A DNA stretch of 64,000 bases from Schistocephalus solidus (lineage: Eukaryota; Platyhelminthes; Cestoda; Diphyllobothriidea; Diphyllobothriidae): contig WEDG01003255.1 of the NCBI GenBank assembly GCA_017591395.1, positions 62,001 through 126,000 on the forward strand. The letters run 5' to 3'. The notes below the pieces were generated by a model that had not been told where the DNA came from, did not search any database, and saw only the letters and a list, made by a program, of their open reading frames with translations. The position numbers were made by a program, and so were the translations under genes. Below, piece after piece: positions 1-11,480 of this stretch. Position 1 is the first letter of the stretch. Every line of letters begins with the position of its first letter.

Positions 1-104
1 ATTTTAACTGTTGCTGCTTCATAGTCGGTGGTTGAAGAGGGTGATGTGAGCTGATCCTGAGCGTAACTTCCTCATTGTAGCAAATCTAGGGCACATTCAG
101 GCTG

Positions 105-195
105 TCGTTGCGTGTTAAAAGCCCTGCCTTGGAAGGCTGCCAACTAAAGGAATAATCTAATCCTCTGAACTACGGATAAGGTTTCAGTGACCCCT
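105..195 (+). repeat. R3 dispersed repeat, short fragment
   Basis: The stretch around 118-150 resembles the start of the R3 unit seen clearly at 23701 and 24389 (the 'aaaagcc' block, then 'cttggaaggctgccaact'). Similarity fades after about position 190. It is probably the 5' end of an old copy. Confidence 0.3.
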
Positions 196-480
196 TCATA
201 GCGCGGCTTTTTTGGCAGCTATGTGAGACTAGAGCTGTTGGGGTGTGAGGGGAGTGAGCGGTTAGAATGTGTGGCACACGAGTTACCGGAGTCTTCTTTG
301 AAGTCAATACCTGCGTCCTCGCCTATCGGCAACCACCTAGACTCGCCAATGAGATACAATGGGGGCTGGCGGGAATGGGAAGTAGATTCTATGGAAGCCT
401 TTTTCAGTCTAACCCAATCGCACTGAGATGGGCTGGGCCTCTGGGATGGCTAAATTGCTGCAAGTTACCGGGACATTCGT

Positions 481-506
481 CTCTCTCTCTCTCTCACACA
501 CACACA
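481..506. repeat. Microsatellite (CT)n(CA)n
   Basis: An uninterrupted CT run passes into a CA run. It lies at the edge of the R3 copy that follows. Confidence 0.85.
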
Positions 507-760
507 ACAGTTCGACCGTCGTAGTCCGACGATGTCCACCGTATGCTCCATGGGAAAGTGGAGCAGGGACGGTGACTTGCGCGTGATTTAGTTTAAAGTG
601 ATAGTAGACTTGCGCTGAATCTACCGCACTCTCTCCTCCTTCCCCACCTGAGTCCGGTGTCAAGACAGAGTCAAGAAGACCAGAGGCGGGAGAGGACGCA
701 GGTGGCTGGTGTGGCTGGGTCCCCTAAGTCCAAGCCGCCCCTAAGCGTGCCACCACACCT
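507..760 (-). repeat. R3 dispersed repeat, reverse copy
   Basis: The reverse complement matches the 3' half of the R3 unit at 24590-24800: the 'gccagccacctgcg' block, the 'cttgactctgtcttgacacc' block, the 'gagagagtgcggtag' block and the final 'catacggtggac' block appear in the same order. R3 has no coding capacity that I can see. Its class is unknown; it could be a SINE, or a satellite unit that has spread. Confidence 0.55.
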
Positions 761-799
761 CCATGTTCGGCATTTGTTATGGGAGCGCAGCCCGAATAA

Positions 800-1650
800 C
801 GCCTGCCGTGCCCTAATGTGGCCCCCCTGTTGGTCCAATGCATCTACCACGTGGCCCGTTTAGGGGGTCTAGACACTAGCACGTTCTCACACCGCTAGGT
901 CAATCCGTCAGTGCATCTAGCTACAATAGACGACCGTTTGTCCCCGTTTGACCCATGCGTGGATGAGCACACTCTTCCCTAAGACATCTTCTTTAATCTT
1001 TGACTGTGATGGCTTGCAGCGCAAAAAAAATTTCGCGGGTTTAAGTACGAAGAGCCACCTTCTCGGAAATATTGTTCGCTGAGCCGTCCAACCTTCTGGA
1101 TCTACCGAAAAATTTTACGTTTAGATTAAGGAACCTATTGTAGGTCCTTTAGCATAGAGATATACAGTCCACGGCCTGACAACGAAAGAAAAAAACAACC
1201 CATTAGGCATCGATGACTTCGGCGGTCTAGCCTTATGAGACCGGAACACAGGGTAAGACAGGACAGAGTCAAGATGAATTCCGGCCCCCGACGTTTGGGG
1301 ACGGCTACGCAACGACTGGCACGCGGGCAGGATATCCCCCTGACGAGTAATTCAATTAGCGGGACCGAGAATGGGAGGGTTTACCCCATGTTCGCCCATT
1401 AATTTCTGAGAACGGTGAAAACTAAAGTATAAATTAAAAAGCAAATGGGAAACGCTGGGTGAGTGACGGATGGGCCGGACCCATCACAACTGCTTCGTGC
1501 GACAGCAAAACACATGCCAAGACACATGCTGGCCGGACGATTAATAAATCAATGTCTTAATATCGGGACAGCTTCAGCACTCGATTTTCCCTTCAGTGAC
1601 TAATCTCAGCAAAAGTAAATCCAACGTCTGAAATTCGTTTTCAATTATGA
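800..1650. other. No gene seen
   Basis: All frames are interrupted frequently, and the short open stretches show no known motif. No clear repeat was recognised, apart from an AT-rich end leading into the fold-back element at 1655. Confidence 0.4.
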
Positions 1651-1654
1651 AATA

Positions 1655-2420
1655 TTACTTAAGCGGGGTTGTAATACTGATCATGGTGCGGCAAAATTCC
1701 ATATTTTTCGGTCGTCTGTAAATACCGAACTCCGTCAAAAACGAATAATTAAGTGCAGTGCATTGGTTTATTGATTTTCGATGCACTTATAAATGCAGCT
1801 ATGTTTTACAGAAAACATGCACTAAATATTATTTTTTGTACTTATTTCACCGCTAATCACATCTTCTTTAAATGTTAAACTCGAAGAAGTATTAGCTTTT
1901 GGTTTAAACAAGTTTAGAATTATGAGATTTTTTAGACCATACAGTGTTCATTTAAATAGCATCGCATCCATCCGTTTAATAATGCCCTTCACGAAGGATA
2001 CAACGTATTCACATCCATTGCCAGTTTTAATGAACAGTATTGGTTATCTTCTTAACGGCATGTGTGCTTTTCTCTACCTAGGAAGCACATAAACTGTAGA
2101 CTTGATAGCCCAAATGCAAATGAAACAGCAGATCGGGTTAAAACATATTTGAGAACTTTTTCAAAGACCTAAATATACCCCTTCTTTGAGTATAAAATTG
2201 GAGAAGTGATTTGCTACCAAACGAGCACGTATTCTATAATATTTGAATTTATAAGAAATATTGAAAATAAATAGAAAAAACGCATACTACTTAAGTATTC
2301 ACTGAGTATCGAGTGCGAGTTTCGTAGGCGACTGAAAAGACGTACATTGAAAAGCCTGAATCCTGGCGCCTCCGAAATAGCATGACAGTAGTCTGCATGA
2401 CAGTTAATATTACAGTCCCT
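1655..2420 (+). mobile_element. Fold-back element FB, copy 1
   Basis: This is an AT-rich element of about 0.77 kb with long imperfect terminal inverted repeats. The left part, with 'gattttcgatgcacttataaat' at about 1775, is mirrored on the opposite strand by the block near 2240-2300 ('ttgaatttataagaaatattg'). The left tip 'acttaagcgggg' and the right tip near 2410-2420 are also related. The interior (such as 'taatgcccttcacgaaggatacaac') recurs at 47680. It has no open frame, so it would be non-autonomous. Whether a target-site duplication exists is not clear. Copies are at 34910, 47345 and, in part, at 38375 and 41886. Confidence 0.6.
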
Positions 2421-2448
2421 CATAATTAATCCTTCCTAATCGTAAACA

Positions 2449-2487
2449 CTCTCTCTCACACACACACTCTCTCACTCACTCACTCAG
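2449..2487. repeat. Microsatellite CT/CA/CACT
   Basis: CT repeats, then CA repeats, then four 'cact' units. It sits just outside the right end of fold-back copy 1. Confidence 0.8.
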
Positions 2488-2504
2488 AGCTGGTTGCGTG
2501 TTTA

Positions 2505-3140
2505 AATATTATTCAATAAAACTGCGTAATAATAACCACACTGCCAGCATAAGCACTGTTTAAAAAAGTCCAGAGAGGTGTTTTTCGCTGATGTTGTGCT
2601 GCTGCCTGACACAGCTGAGAGGGGTTGGGCTCATTCGTGGATCCCCCAGCGTTCCCCATGTATTTTCGGGTATGTGAACTCCAGTTAATATCCAATCTTA
2701 TTTTGATTTCTGAGGAAATTAATGCGCGAACTTGGAATAAATTCTTCGGAGCAGACCTATTCAGGCTCGGTCTGAAAGTTATTGTAAACATTTGGACTAA
2801 AACTTGATTAAAACTGGCGTTTATATACCCGAAAACACATGGGGAGCGCGGGGGGACCCACGAATGAGCCGAACCCCGCTCAGCTGCGTCAGGCAGCGAA
2901 ACAACATCGGCGAAACCCGCTTGTCTGGGCTTTTAGCTAGTGCTTGTGCTGCCAGTGTGGTAAATAACTACGCAATTGCATAATACTGACTGCCTGTTGA
3001 CAGTTTGTGAATTGAACGCGACTATTTCGCTGTGCTTGATGAATTTCAACCCAAATATCCATAACGACTTTCGGCTCGAGCCTGAAAAGGTATGTTCCGA
3101 AGAATTCATCCCATTAATTTCCGCTGAAAGTAAACAAGAC
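2505..3140. repeat. R2 inverted repeat pair
   Basis: The arm at 2505-2690 is the imperfect reverse complement of 2808-2990. Shared blocks include 'aatgagcc', 'cccatgt.ttttcgggtat' and 'ccacactg.cagca.aagcact'. The segment at 2700-2800 is in turn inverted at 3025-3140 ('aattcttcgga' and 'caggctcg' blocks). The two copies therefore lie head to head with permuted sub-blocks. A related single copy is at 37795-37965. The 190-codon open frame that crosses the right arm on the minus strand (2933-3505) is probably chance. Confidence 0.65.
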
Positions 3141-3556
3141 AGTCTGCAATAGGTAACGATTCTACTGACAACCCTGACACAGCTAACCGAAGGAAACTGG
3201 GTCTCCGCTGCTGTGTCGGATAATAATAATACTTGCTTGTTTTGCTTTGCCTTGGGAGGTATATCCCCTATCGTGGTCTCGCAAGCCATATCATTGGAAC
3301 GTTTCGAAGTGAGCCACAGAAAAGGCCACTTTTGCCCGGGCAGAAAAAGCATCCAGCAGGCGTATATAACTTTGTTTTCAGACCGACTGTGCGTTAGCCT
3401 TTGCAGATGCCTACCTTTGACATGATTGCCAGTCCGCATATTTGTTTCCTTTTTAAAACGGATTTGGTGAAGTAAAACACGAATCACAATACCATGGCTA
3501 CCCATACCTGCCAGTAGGCATGTTCGGTAATAAGAACATCAAGGGGTCTTGACTAA

Positions 3557-3775
3557 GATGATGCGCCCAATGAATTCTTGAGGTTCGACGAACAACTCAA
3601 CTTGGGCCAAGGGAGCCTGAGGGTTTGTGAAAACGCCTTATGGGAGCTTAAGGCTGAGTTGAATAACCGTATGGTCACTGCCTCTGCCGCTAAAGTTTCT
3701 CGCGGACCCTTTAAAGATGTCTTGGCCGCCGTCAATCAAGTGAGCATAAAGTACGCTAGAGATGGACAGAACTAG
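3557..3775 (+). other. Possible exon or ORF remnant, unidentified
   Basis: An open frame of 72 codons ends in TAG at 3773-3775. It starts just after a 'ctaag' that could be a weak splice acceptor. The predicted peptide is hydrophilic and looks amphipathic (it contains ENALWELKAELNNRM and VLAAVNQVSIKYARDGQN), which is unlike most random frames here. I do not recognise a family, and the acceptor has a poor pyrimidine tract, so chance is a real alternative. Confidence 0.15.
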
Positions 3776-4828
3776 ACTGTTGCTACCTCACCCCCACCCA
3801 CCCTCTCGACATGTCTGAACACCCCTGACCCTCTCGCTCGTAGTATACATTAATTTGCAGTTTCAAAATTTCGATGCTCTGCCCTAGCTTACATATATTA
3901 CTGTATGGATGAATAATCGGAAAAAAATGTTCGCCAAACTTGACTTGTTCTATGTTTGCATAGGTGGCATTGTAGAATTGGTAATAGTTCGTAGGCAAAT
4001 TTAGAGCAGTGCATTTTCCTCAGTATTTGTCGAAATTCGCGGGGAATTTACAAGTCCGTCTTTGGTTGCTGTTCTGTCGTTTTCACCGCTGCTCTGCAGA
4101 TTCCGGCTGATTGCCTCGGAACTGGATGCCCTGTGGTCGCACAGCTTACGCGGAAATTTTCAGTGTCCAGCTCACTCTGGTCTTGTTCAACCGTATTTTT
4201 GGATGCTTGGCTCAATGAGCCTGTAAATTTCGCCTACGTATCGGTAATCCTAACTGCAGCAGATATGATAGGAGGACGTCCTATTTGGATGCCCAAAAGC
4301 CTCGAGCTAAATGCGTCCGCAGTAGTTGCCCAGGGTCTCGCGCGAGTCCGGCAACCAGTCGAAACAAATGACACCTGGCCGACTGTCAACTAAGCCACAA
4401 AGCACACCCTGCCTACGTGGCTTTACCGGCGCTGTAGGCTAGGTTTCCAATTTCAGCCAACAACACTATGACTAACACAGGGAGGAAACAAAGTAAATTG
4501 TCACGGAACCCACGACAGGGGCGCGACAAAGACCGGGCCAAAGGCGCAAAACGCACGTGAATCATCCGCATACGTGCGCCAGTGAGTGGGAGTAAGCCAC
4601 CAACAAAGCAACCGCCAATTGACCTTGAGGAGACGACCAATAGGATATCCGAACATTAATTTTCCCCGGGGTTTGGGAATGCGAACGAAGTATTGTTGAC
4701 TTGCATTTGTTGATGAACACTCACCGATCGCTAACAGAACTCCCTTCTTCCGCTCTGCCTTGAGGCTCACTCTCACTCTCGAGGATCGAAGTTCGATCGT
4801 CGGGTGGTGCACCACCTGGGTTGGACAT

Positions 4829-4873
4829 GACTGGCTGACGATGGCTAATAAACCAGAAATGGCTATTCCAGTC
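4829..4873 (+). ncRNA. Hammerhead ribozyme motif, type I
   Basis: Stem I is GACUGG pairing with CCAGUC. The core reads CUGACGA, which fits the CUGANGA consensus. Stem II is UGGCU/AACCA around an AAUA loop, with one C-A mismatch. GAAA follows. Stem III is the near-palindrome AUGGCUAU with no loop. The predicted cleavage is after AUU (NUH rule), just before CCAGUC. Stem III could only form stably between two copies, as is known for dimer-active hammerheads. No cleavage data are available here. Confidence 0.65.
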
Positions 4874-5048
4874 TCCATTGTCTTTGTCGGCAATATTTTT
4901 CTGCCTGTTCTACTACTTACAGGTGTGCGGCTGCTGGCGGGGCTCGAGAGTGAGCCTCCAGGCAGACCGGAATGAGTGATTTTCATTAGCGGCGAACATT
5001 CATCAACAAATGCAAGTCAACATTCCCAATCTAAACCGGCAAGACAAC

Positions 5049-5110
5049 GAGTCCGCGGCTCAATGGTTAGAGCGTTGGACTTCTGATCAACGGGTCGCGG
5101 GGTCGATCAT
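5049..5110 (+). promoter_or_regulatory. tRNA-Arg-like module with pol III A/B-box remnants
   Basis: The region has an A-box-like 'ggctcaatggttagagcg', an anticodon-like 'ggacttctgatc' and a B-box-like 'cggggtcgatc'. The order and spacing are those of a tRNA and resemble tRNA-Arg(TCT). The acceptor stem does not close and the B box is mutated, so it is not a working tRNA gene. It may be an internal pol III promoter inherited by the repeat. Confidence 0.5.
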
Positions 5111-5139
5111 CAGGTGGGGCACCACCTGGGGTTGGGTAT

Positions 5140-5184
5140 GACTGGCTGATGATGGCTAATGAGCCAGAAATCACCATTCCAGTC
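5140..5184 (+). ncRNA. Hammerhead ribozyme motif, second unit of dimer
   Basis: GACUGG/CCAGUC forms stem I. The core CUGAUGA is perfect, and stem II UGGCU-AAUG-AGCCA is five perfect pairs. GAAA is intact. Stem III is weakened, because the usual AUGGCCAU reads AUCACCAU. The AUU cleavage triplet is kept. This copy lies 311 bp downstream of the first. Confidence 0.65.
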
Positions 5185-5219
5185 TCCCTTGTCTTTTTCG
5201 GCAATATTCATCAGAAGTA

Positions 5220-7330
5220 TTATTAATCTAGACGCCGGGGAGGTGTAAGCGGGTCCTTTCGCCTACTGCCTGGCCTCTGTAATGTTGGGAGGGGGCGGGC
5301 GAAAGCCATGAGGCTGCCGTCTTTGGCAAGTGTTCTGAAACCCTTTTCAGGGGGTCGTATCATGGGACACTGAACGCGTACGATATGTTATTTGGTTACA
5401 ACATTACAGTGCCAAACAACGCGTTCTGTGTCTCCCTTACGCCTTGGAATGAGTAGAGAATTAATTCTCACTGAATGTTTGCTGAAACCCGAGGACTAAC
5501 AGCATACATAAAAGAATAAGCTGACTGTGGTCCTCCAAGTTTAGTGAAATTGAACCTGAAACCTATATTATGAATACCAAGACGTGAATGTTTACAAATG
5601 AGTATGGTTTGTGACCAACTTGACGTCAGACGTCGTCCCAGATCTGGGTTCGGCGCGATAAATAACGCGTCATGAGAGCTTCACCATGAGAAAAAATTAC
5701 ACCTTTGGGCTGACGTCGGCTACAGTATATGCTTGCATAAATTACATACATACCCGACAGACGAGTTTGGAACGCATCAGTCGTGTTCGGTCCGGCTTTC
5801 CACTTGTAAACAAAAGACAGAAGGGTAGTATCCGTCATAATCATGTAAAATGGCTTCCTATGGGAGAGCGCTTAACCCTTCAGAAGCTACAGTCAACTAC
5901 TCCGATGAACGCACGACAGCTGATTTTCGAAAAATTAACTACTTAACAGGACTCCTGTCAACTACCATCGCGTTCGCAATTGAGTCAGTGCGGATTTCTG
6001 TGGCTGCTTGGCCGCAGCTAAGCTAATAAAACTTTGGGCGAAAGGCAGGCGAGTGTTCCTCACCGGCCGCGGTCGTGCAGTGACTTATGGTATTCTCATA
6101 GGCGAAGAAGGAAACAAGATGCCGATTCCCGCAGAAGAACCCTTCCGTACCTCATTGCGGTCTCTTGACGTGTGCCCCAGAGCTGGCTCGGCATAGATGC
6201 CCCTCAAAACGAACATACTTCACCGGGGTATGCTACTAAGTGAGTCCCCGACAGAAGTTTACTCTGCGGCGCCATCACCTCACCAATCAAACTTTCTCTA
6301 AAAAATCATCTTTACAAGGGTACAGAACATACATTTGAATATACCAATGGCACCCGAGAGATGTTTGAGTGCGATGCTTAGGAGGTTCGGTGAGATTATT
6401 GAGCCTAAAATCGTAAACAACCATGAGAGCGCATTTGGGGAAGTAGGTTAAATGCTGGAATGCTATGGAAGAGTGTAAAAGTGGCAGGCTTAAAGTCTGT
6501 AAAATTTACGAAGAACTTCATTTTCAGCGATGATATTCATGTGATAATTTAAGAAGTTAATTTCGGCGGATACCTGTGATAGTAGAGGTAGTGGCCATAC
6601 GGCTAACAAACCCAACGTTTTGCTCGCAAAAAGCGTTTAGGCAGACCCTTAGGCTTCCCTGGCCGAAGACGAACTCAGCATATGTGTTCACACCTCCTGC
6701 CACGTTGCGCTACAGTGACGAAGCAGAAATGCGTCTAATGGCCTAACACTTCCGTCCCTCTTCCCCTCCCTCAGCCCCTGATAGAAGCAGAGTATAAACC
6801 CTGCCCTCTGAGCGCCCTCCACCCCCTCCCCCATACCTACTGTTTATTGGATGTTGAAAATTTTGTTAATCTACCCTCCTTTATATTACTGTAAAGGCCT
6901 GATAATCAACAATCGAAAGCGTACGTTTGTCAAGCTCAAATTGTTTCCTGCTACTGGAAAGGATATGGTTGATTCGAGTGTGAAACGCGCAGATGAGCTG
7001 TCTAGCTCCGTCAGCTGCTGTGCCCTCTTTCAGCAGCAGTGAATAAACCGGCTCTGAATGTCAACTGGAGGGTGGGTCGGCAGCACCCAGCACCTATTCC
7101 GCACTATAAACCATCTTATACGCTTTAAATTATTGCGGCACGCAAAAAACCCTGGCTTTGTCGGTTGCCAATTGATGGTATAACTCGGACCTTCCCTGGG
7201 AAAAAGTATCAAGAAGAATGGTTTGTGGTGTTTTGATTTTTGTATTAATTATCCGAGGTAAATTTACTATATAACTTGGAGAATCTATTTGTGCGAAACG
7301 ACAACAGATAAGTCTACTGATTAGAGGGAG
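5220..7330. other. No gene seen
   Basis: Only short open stretches (the longest about 86 codons, 5686-5946), without motifs. A pyrimidine-rich tract, 'cgtccctcttcccctccctc', is at about 6750. No repeat family was recognised with confidence. Confidence 0.35.
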
Positions 7331-7429
7331 AGTTAGACGCTTATTATAGATTGCATCCCAAACGGACCGCGAGGTACATTCGCTGGACCAACACGGGGAC
7401 TAAATCAGGGCACGACAGGCGTTATTCGG

Positions 7430-7775
7430 GTTGCGCTTCCATAACAAATGCCGCACATGGGGGGTGTGGTGGCACGCGAATATGTAGGCTCACACCGCAT
7501 CAGCCACTGGCCACTTATGGAACTCCTACTCCGTGGGATCTGATTCAGGCGTAGCAGCACGGTCAGCGGAGTTTCCGGTTGCGCCAGCCACCTGCGCCCG
7601 ATCCCACCTCCTGTCTTCTTGACACCAGGCAAAGACGGGTGAGGGAAGAGAGAGTGTGGTAGCTGCAGCGCAAGTCAACTATCACTGAAATCTAATCAAC
7701 GTGCAAGTCACCGTTCCTGCAGCACCATGCTGCGGAGCATACGGTGAACATCGACGAAACTGGCGATCGAACTGT
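7430..7775 (+). repeat. R3 dispersed repeat
   Basis: It shares ordered blocks with 24530-24800: 'ctactccgtgggatctgattcagg', 'gcgccagccacctgcg', 'gagagagtgtggtagctgca', 'cgtgcaagtcaccgttcctg' and 'gagcatacggtgaacatcg'. It is the clearest single R3 copy in the first 10 kb. Confidence 0.65.
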
Positions 7776-7883
7776 CGTATAGAGCGGTGAAGCAGAAACA
7801 GAAGGGGGAAAGGACAAGTAAGCTGATCTGGCCAAAAAAAATCATCAAACCACTGTTCAAACACTACCTCCCCCTTAGTAGTC

Positions 7884-7916
7884 GTCTGATTGAGTTAGTA
7901 GGATACTCAATCAGAC
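7884..7916. other. Perfect 12-bp hairpin
   Basis: GTCTGATTGAGT at 7884-7895 and its exact reverse complement at 7905-7916 flank a 9-nt loop (tagtaggat). No T-run follows. The function is unknown. Confidence 0.7.
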
Positions 7917-7979
7917 AGGGAACGGCGTATGTCGGTCACTTTGTCCTCGCAGATCAACTAACACCCAAAGTCTAAAAAA

Positions 7980-10900
7980 AAACAGTGAAGAATTTTACAC
8001 GCTTTACTCATCAGAAAAAGGGAAAAAATCTAAGGCTAAATATCATGGACAGTTCGTTCCATCTGGGCAGCGCAGGAGCCATCGAATCATACGACTGGGT
8101 GAAAAACTTTCATTTAATGGATCCAGTATTCTGTGAAAGTAATCAGTAGTTATTCCAGTAAAGTCTGCCCAGTGGTAGCGTTGTACTTCCCCCATCTGAG
8201 AGAGAAAAAGAGCCGAACTTCGCCAAATCATTGAGGAAATTGTTCGCTGTCCGCGATGGAGGACAGTGGGAGTATTTTCAAGAACCAGCAGGCTCTTCAG
8301 ACATTCGGAATGCGTCTGCGAATTTTTGAGTTGTTAGCGGTAAGCCCTTCATCGTGAGAACTTAGTTGTGGGTGGAGGGTGTTTTGCACGCTGTAGGCTG
8401 TAAGATGAAAGATTCCGGCGCTTCTACGCTAGGGAAGTGGGGGGAGGAGGATAATTATGAATGATTCTTTTTGCCAGGGGCGATGACGGGGCCGTGAGAA
8501 GAGCAGCCAGCGTGCCACCTTGATGAATCATTGCTGCTGAAGTGGACTCGGCCGCTCAGAAGTGTTCATAGGTCTTCAGGATGCGCATCGAGGCCGATGT
8601 GGCAGTTAGTGTTGTTGCCAGCGCATTTTCAGTCCTAAGGAGATTAAACGGGCATTTAAGGTAGCTTCTGGTAATAACTTCAATGGCATCTGGTTTCGAA
8701 GTGAGCACGTAAAGGTTAGGAGCAGAGAGCCATCTTGGGGCTCGTCTGCCTATGTTGACTGCAGCACATGGATATGGTACAAATAGCCCTGTCCATTTTC
8801 TCTGTGGAGCCGGGGTTATTTTTGAGATTGTTTCACTTTTAAAAACAATTAAGGTTCAAGTACCAGGAAGCTAATCGGTCACCACTAAGGTAAAAACCCT
8901 GTGGCTGGGCGAAGGAACTGCAAAGCGAATTCGGACATATGAAACACGAATCGCTGGGCAGGTCAAACGAATATAATATGTGTTTCAGTGGCAGCAACTT
9001 TAGCCTCTTCGAAAATTCCTGCAATTCACCATTTCACTTGTATCAGAATTCTACCTTTCGTGCCAAACATGCTGCATTGAGTTTCAAACTAATGCGAAAG
9101 GAGTAAGGCATATCGGTGGTTCAGATGGTAGCGACGATTCATCGACGTCGTTGTATAACGAAAATTTATCACCTATGGTGAGCGTAAGACTGGTTAATGA
9201 CGGCTAATATGCCACAATTGGCCATAAACTCGATACTTTCTAGAATCGGAAAGGAAGTCTTTCGGCATAATAAAAAACTTTTTGGACGGTTGCCTTAACG
9301 CTCCTCTACTGCATTTCAAAAAGCTCTTATGTAGGGCCGCATTTGTTCGCCCTGTAGCAAACTTCCATGTTATGTTCGTGAACCAGGCACCCTAAACTAA
9401 ATAAATTGCCTAAAATATTTCTTTGATGGTGGGCTTTTTAATTTGAGGCATTATTTTGTCTCCTTCATTCACATGTGAATTTTCTTATATGTAAACTCTC
9501 TGGTCCATTTTTCTCACTAGATACTGCTATTAAGCACTATTTTTTTATTTTAATTGCAATCATTCATGATGTCGACAGTTGCAGCTTTCTGTAACTATAT
9601 ATCGTCTGTTTTCTTTCGTCGCTATCTCATTTGTTATCCACAGTGAATGGAGGCCTTTTTGCTGAAATTCTGAAAGTATAATTTCAAAATAGAGCGTATC
9701 TCTGTCTCTCTCTCTTTACCACAGAAATGTGATCCACCTTTCGATGCCGCTTGATGGGCATATTTCTGTTCGGTTGACTTTAGGAAGCTTGGCGTCAGAC
9801 CCCATTTAAGTTGCTTGACACACTAGAACTCTGCAGCATCAGTTTTGGACGCTTATGGAGCAGTCGAGCGATTTCGCTTCGCAAAAATTTGGGGGCTAAA
9901 ATTTCCGCTGCAACTGTTGGTTACTAGACCATTTATCTTTAGTAAACAGTTTTTTATCCTTTAGAACACGGAGTACTTCTGGTGGACTTCGTGTACTGTC
10001 GAATTTCTCCCCAGGCTTCATATGCAGCGAAAAGTAAGGCACGTATAGAAAGTTTCAGTGGTTTTCACCAGGTCTGAAGTGTACATTTTACAACTCTACG
10101 TGGTTTGCTTCACTGCAAATCGCAGCTCAGTCAGCGCACACACCCATGCACCCTTGGAATAATTTGGCTGCGTCCCAGCAAAGTGGAGCACAGTGCCTGT
10201 CGTGTTTGTTCGTTTTTTTGCTCGGTGACTACTCAAACACCCACTTTGCATGTGGCTGATTCTAGGTAAAAATCACACACAGGGCCCACGGACGCCTGCC
10301 TACGTAATTGTGCGCATGAGAGGAGCCTTACCGCTGAACGCGGTTCTCAGGTCTGTCAACTGTTCTGGGTGCGGCGATCCAGCACGCAGACGCAAACGAG
10401 TGCTCGATCCGGGTCGAAGGGTAAAGTCCGTGCTTTGTTCAATAGCCCACAGACGCCTGTCACGCCACTGCGCGCCTGTGGAGTTGACTTATTGCACAGT
10501 GCATACTCCGTTTTACTGGGGAACTAAAATATCGCTAGATGAGCATTAAGAAAGGGGGTTTCGGGCAAATTCATAGGTTTCTTTAAACGGCCTACCGAAT
10601 TTTGGGAACGCAGGGAAGTTTCGGGGGGACTGTAAAACAGTTCAGAAGCTTGCATCTGTGTTATGAGCTCGATTTCTGCAGTGACCCGGGAGTGTCTGTC
10701 CCCTCATTAGGCTATCTTGATGTAGCCTGTGCGTGCGTGAACACTCGCGCCGAATTATTCACCAGAATTTGCATATATGCAGCGCGTGTGGCTTTCCCAG
10801 TCAACTTTAGCCCTCTTTGTCGTTGATATACACAAATGTTTGACTATACTAGTGAGAGCTCGTCGTTGTGAGCGGCGAGGTCAACGGAGTGCCTCATGTA

Positions 10901-11480
10901 GTGGGCACAGAACCAATAACTTGTGCGTACCTTAGTCTCTAGTTCGGCAGTGCGATGTCGGAAATCTACTATAGAGGACTGAAAACTAATTACAGTAATC
11001 CCTCGCCTATTCGCGCGTTTTCTCCTAGGATAATTTCTGTGGATTTTCGATGTTTCGCAGGATTTGTTTTTGTATTTTTATGATTTTCTTGCTTATATTT
11101 AAGAGTATAAAGTACCGTATTTAAGAGCACATGAAGTGTTTATAAGAGTGTTGGAAAGATTAATAAGGTGTTAAGGGTTTATTAAGCTATAAAGTATATG
11201 CCAAAACGTTTACAAGGCGATTAGGCAGGGAAATATATACAGAACCTAGATGTCGTGTACAAAAATTTCAGGGAAATGTGGAAGAGATGAGAACCAATCA
11301 GCACAAACTGATGCAAAGGGCGGCAGCTTATGGGTGCAATCAACAAATGAGTATCGATATTTGAGAATGATTGAAAGTTTAACCGTTTTTTGCACATTCG
11401 CCCAAGTTTGCTGACGACCTGGGGAACCGGCGTCGAAAATTTACCAATCGAGTTTCCTTTTTTTCCAAAAACCTACTTAT
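7980..11480. other. No gene seen; one degenerate HE fragment
   Basis: The region is AT-rich with short frames only. The longest is 99 codons at 10250-10549, cysteine/arginine-rich, with no known motif. A decayed hammerhead fragment lies at 9190-9240 and a short CT tract at 9697-9716. Confidence 0.35.
9190..9240 (+). repeat. Degenerate HE/hammerhead fragment
   Basis: 'gactggttaatgacggctaat' aligns to stem I, core and stem II of the family. The core reads UUAAUGA and the GAAA box is mutated, so it cannot be an active ribozyme. Confidence 0.4.

Larger units (their letters stand above)
4715..5215 (+). repeat. HE family (hammerhead plus tRNA-like), tandem dimer
   Basis: Two units lie head to tail, with hammerhead motifs 311 bp apart (4829 and 5140). 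Between them are a conserved block, 'cggctgctggcggggctcga' at about 4928, and a tRNA-Arg-like module at 5049-5110. The family recurs at 11480, 12855, 17205, 37095, 50490 and 51967. Schistosome Sm-alpha repeats and animal retrozymes share this layout, with a unit of about 300 bp, a hammerhead and tandem copies. Membership in either group is inferred. Confidence 0.7.

Noticed and set aside
2933..3505. A 190-codon minus-strand open frame
   Set aside because: About 200 bp of it is the R2 inverted repeat, the rest has no known motif, and a frame of this length is expected about once by chance in 64 kb.
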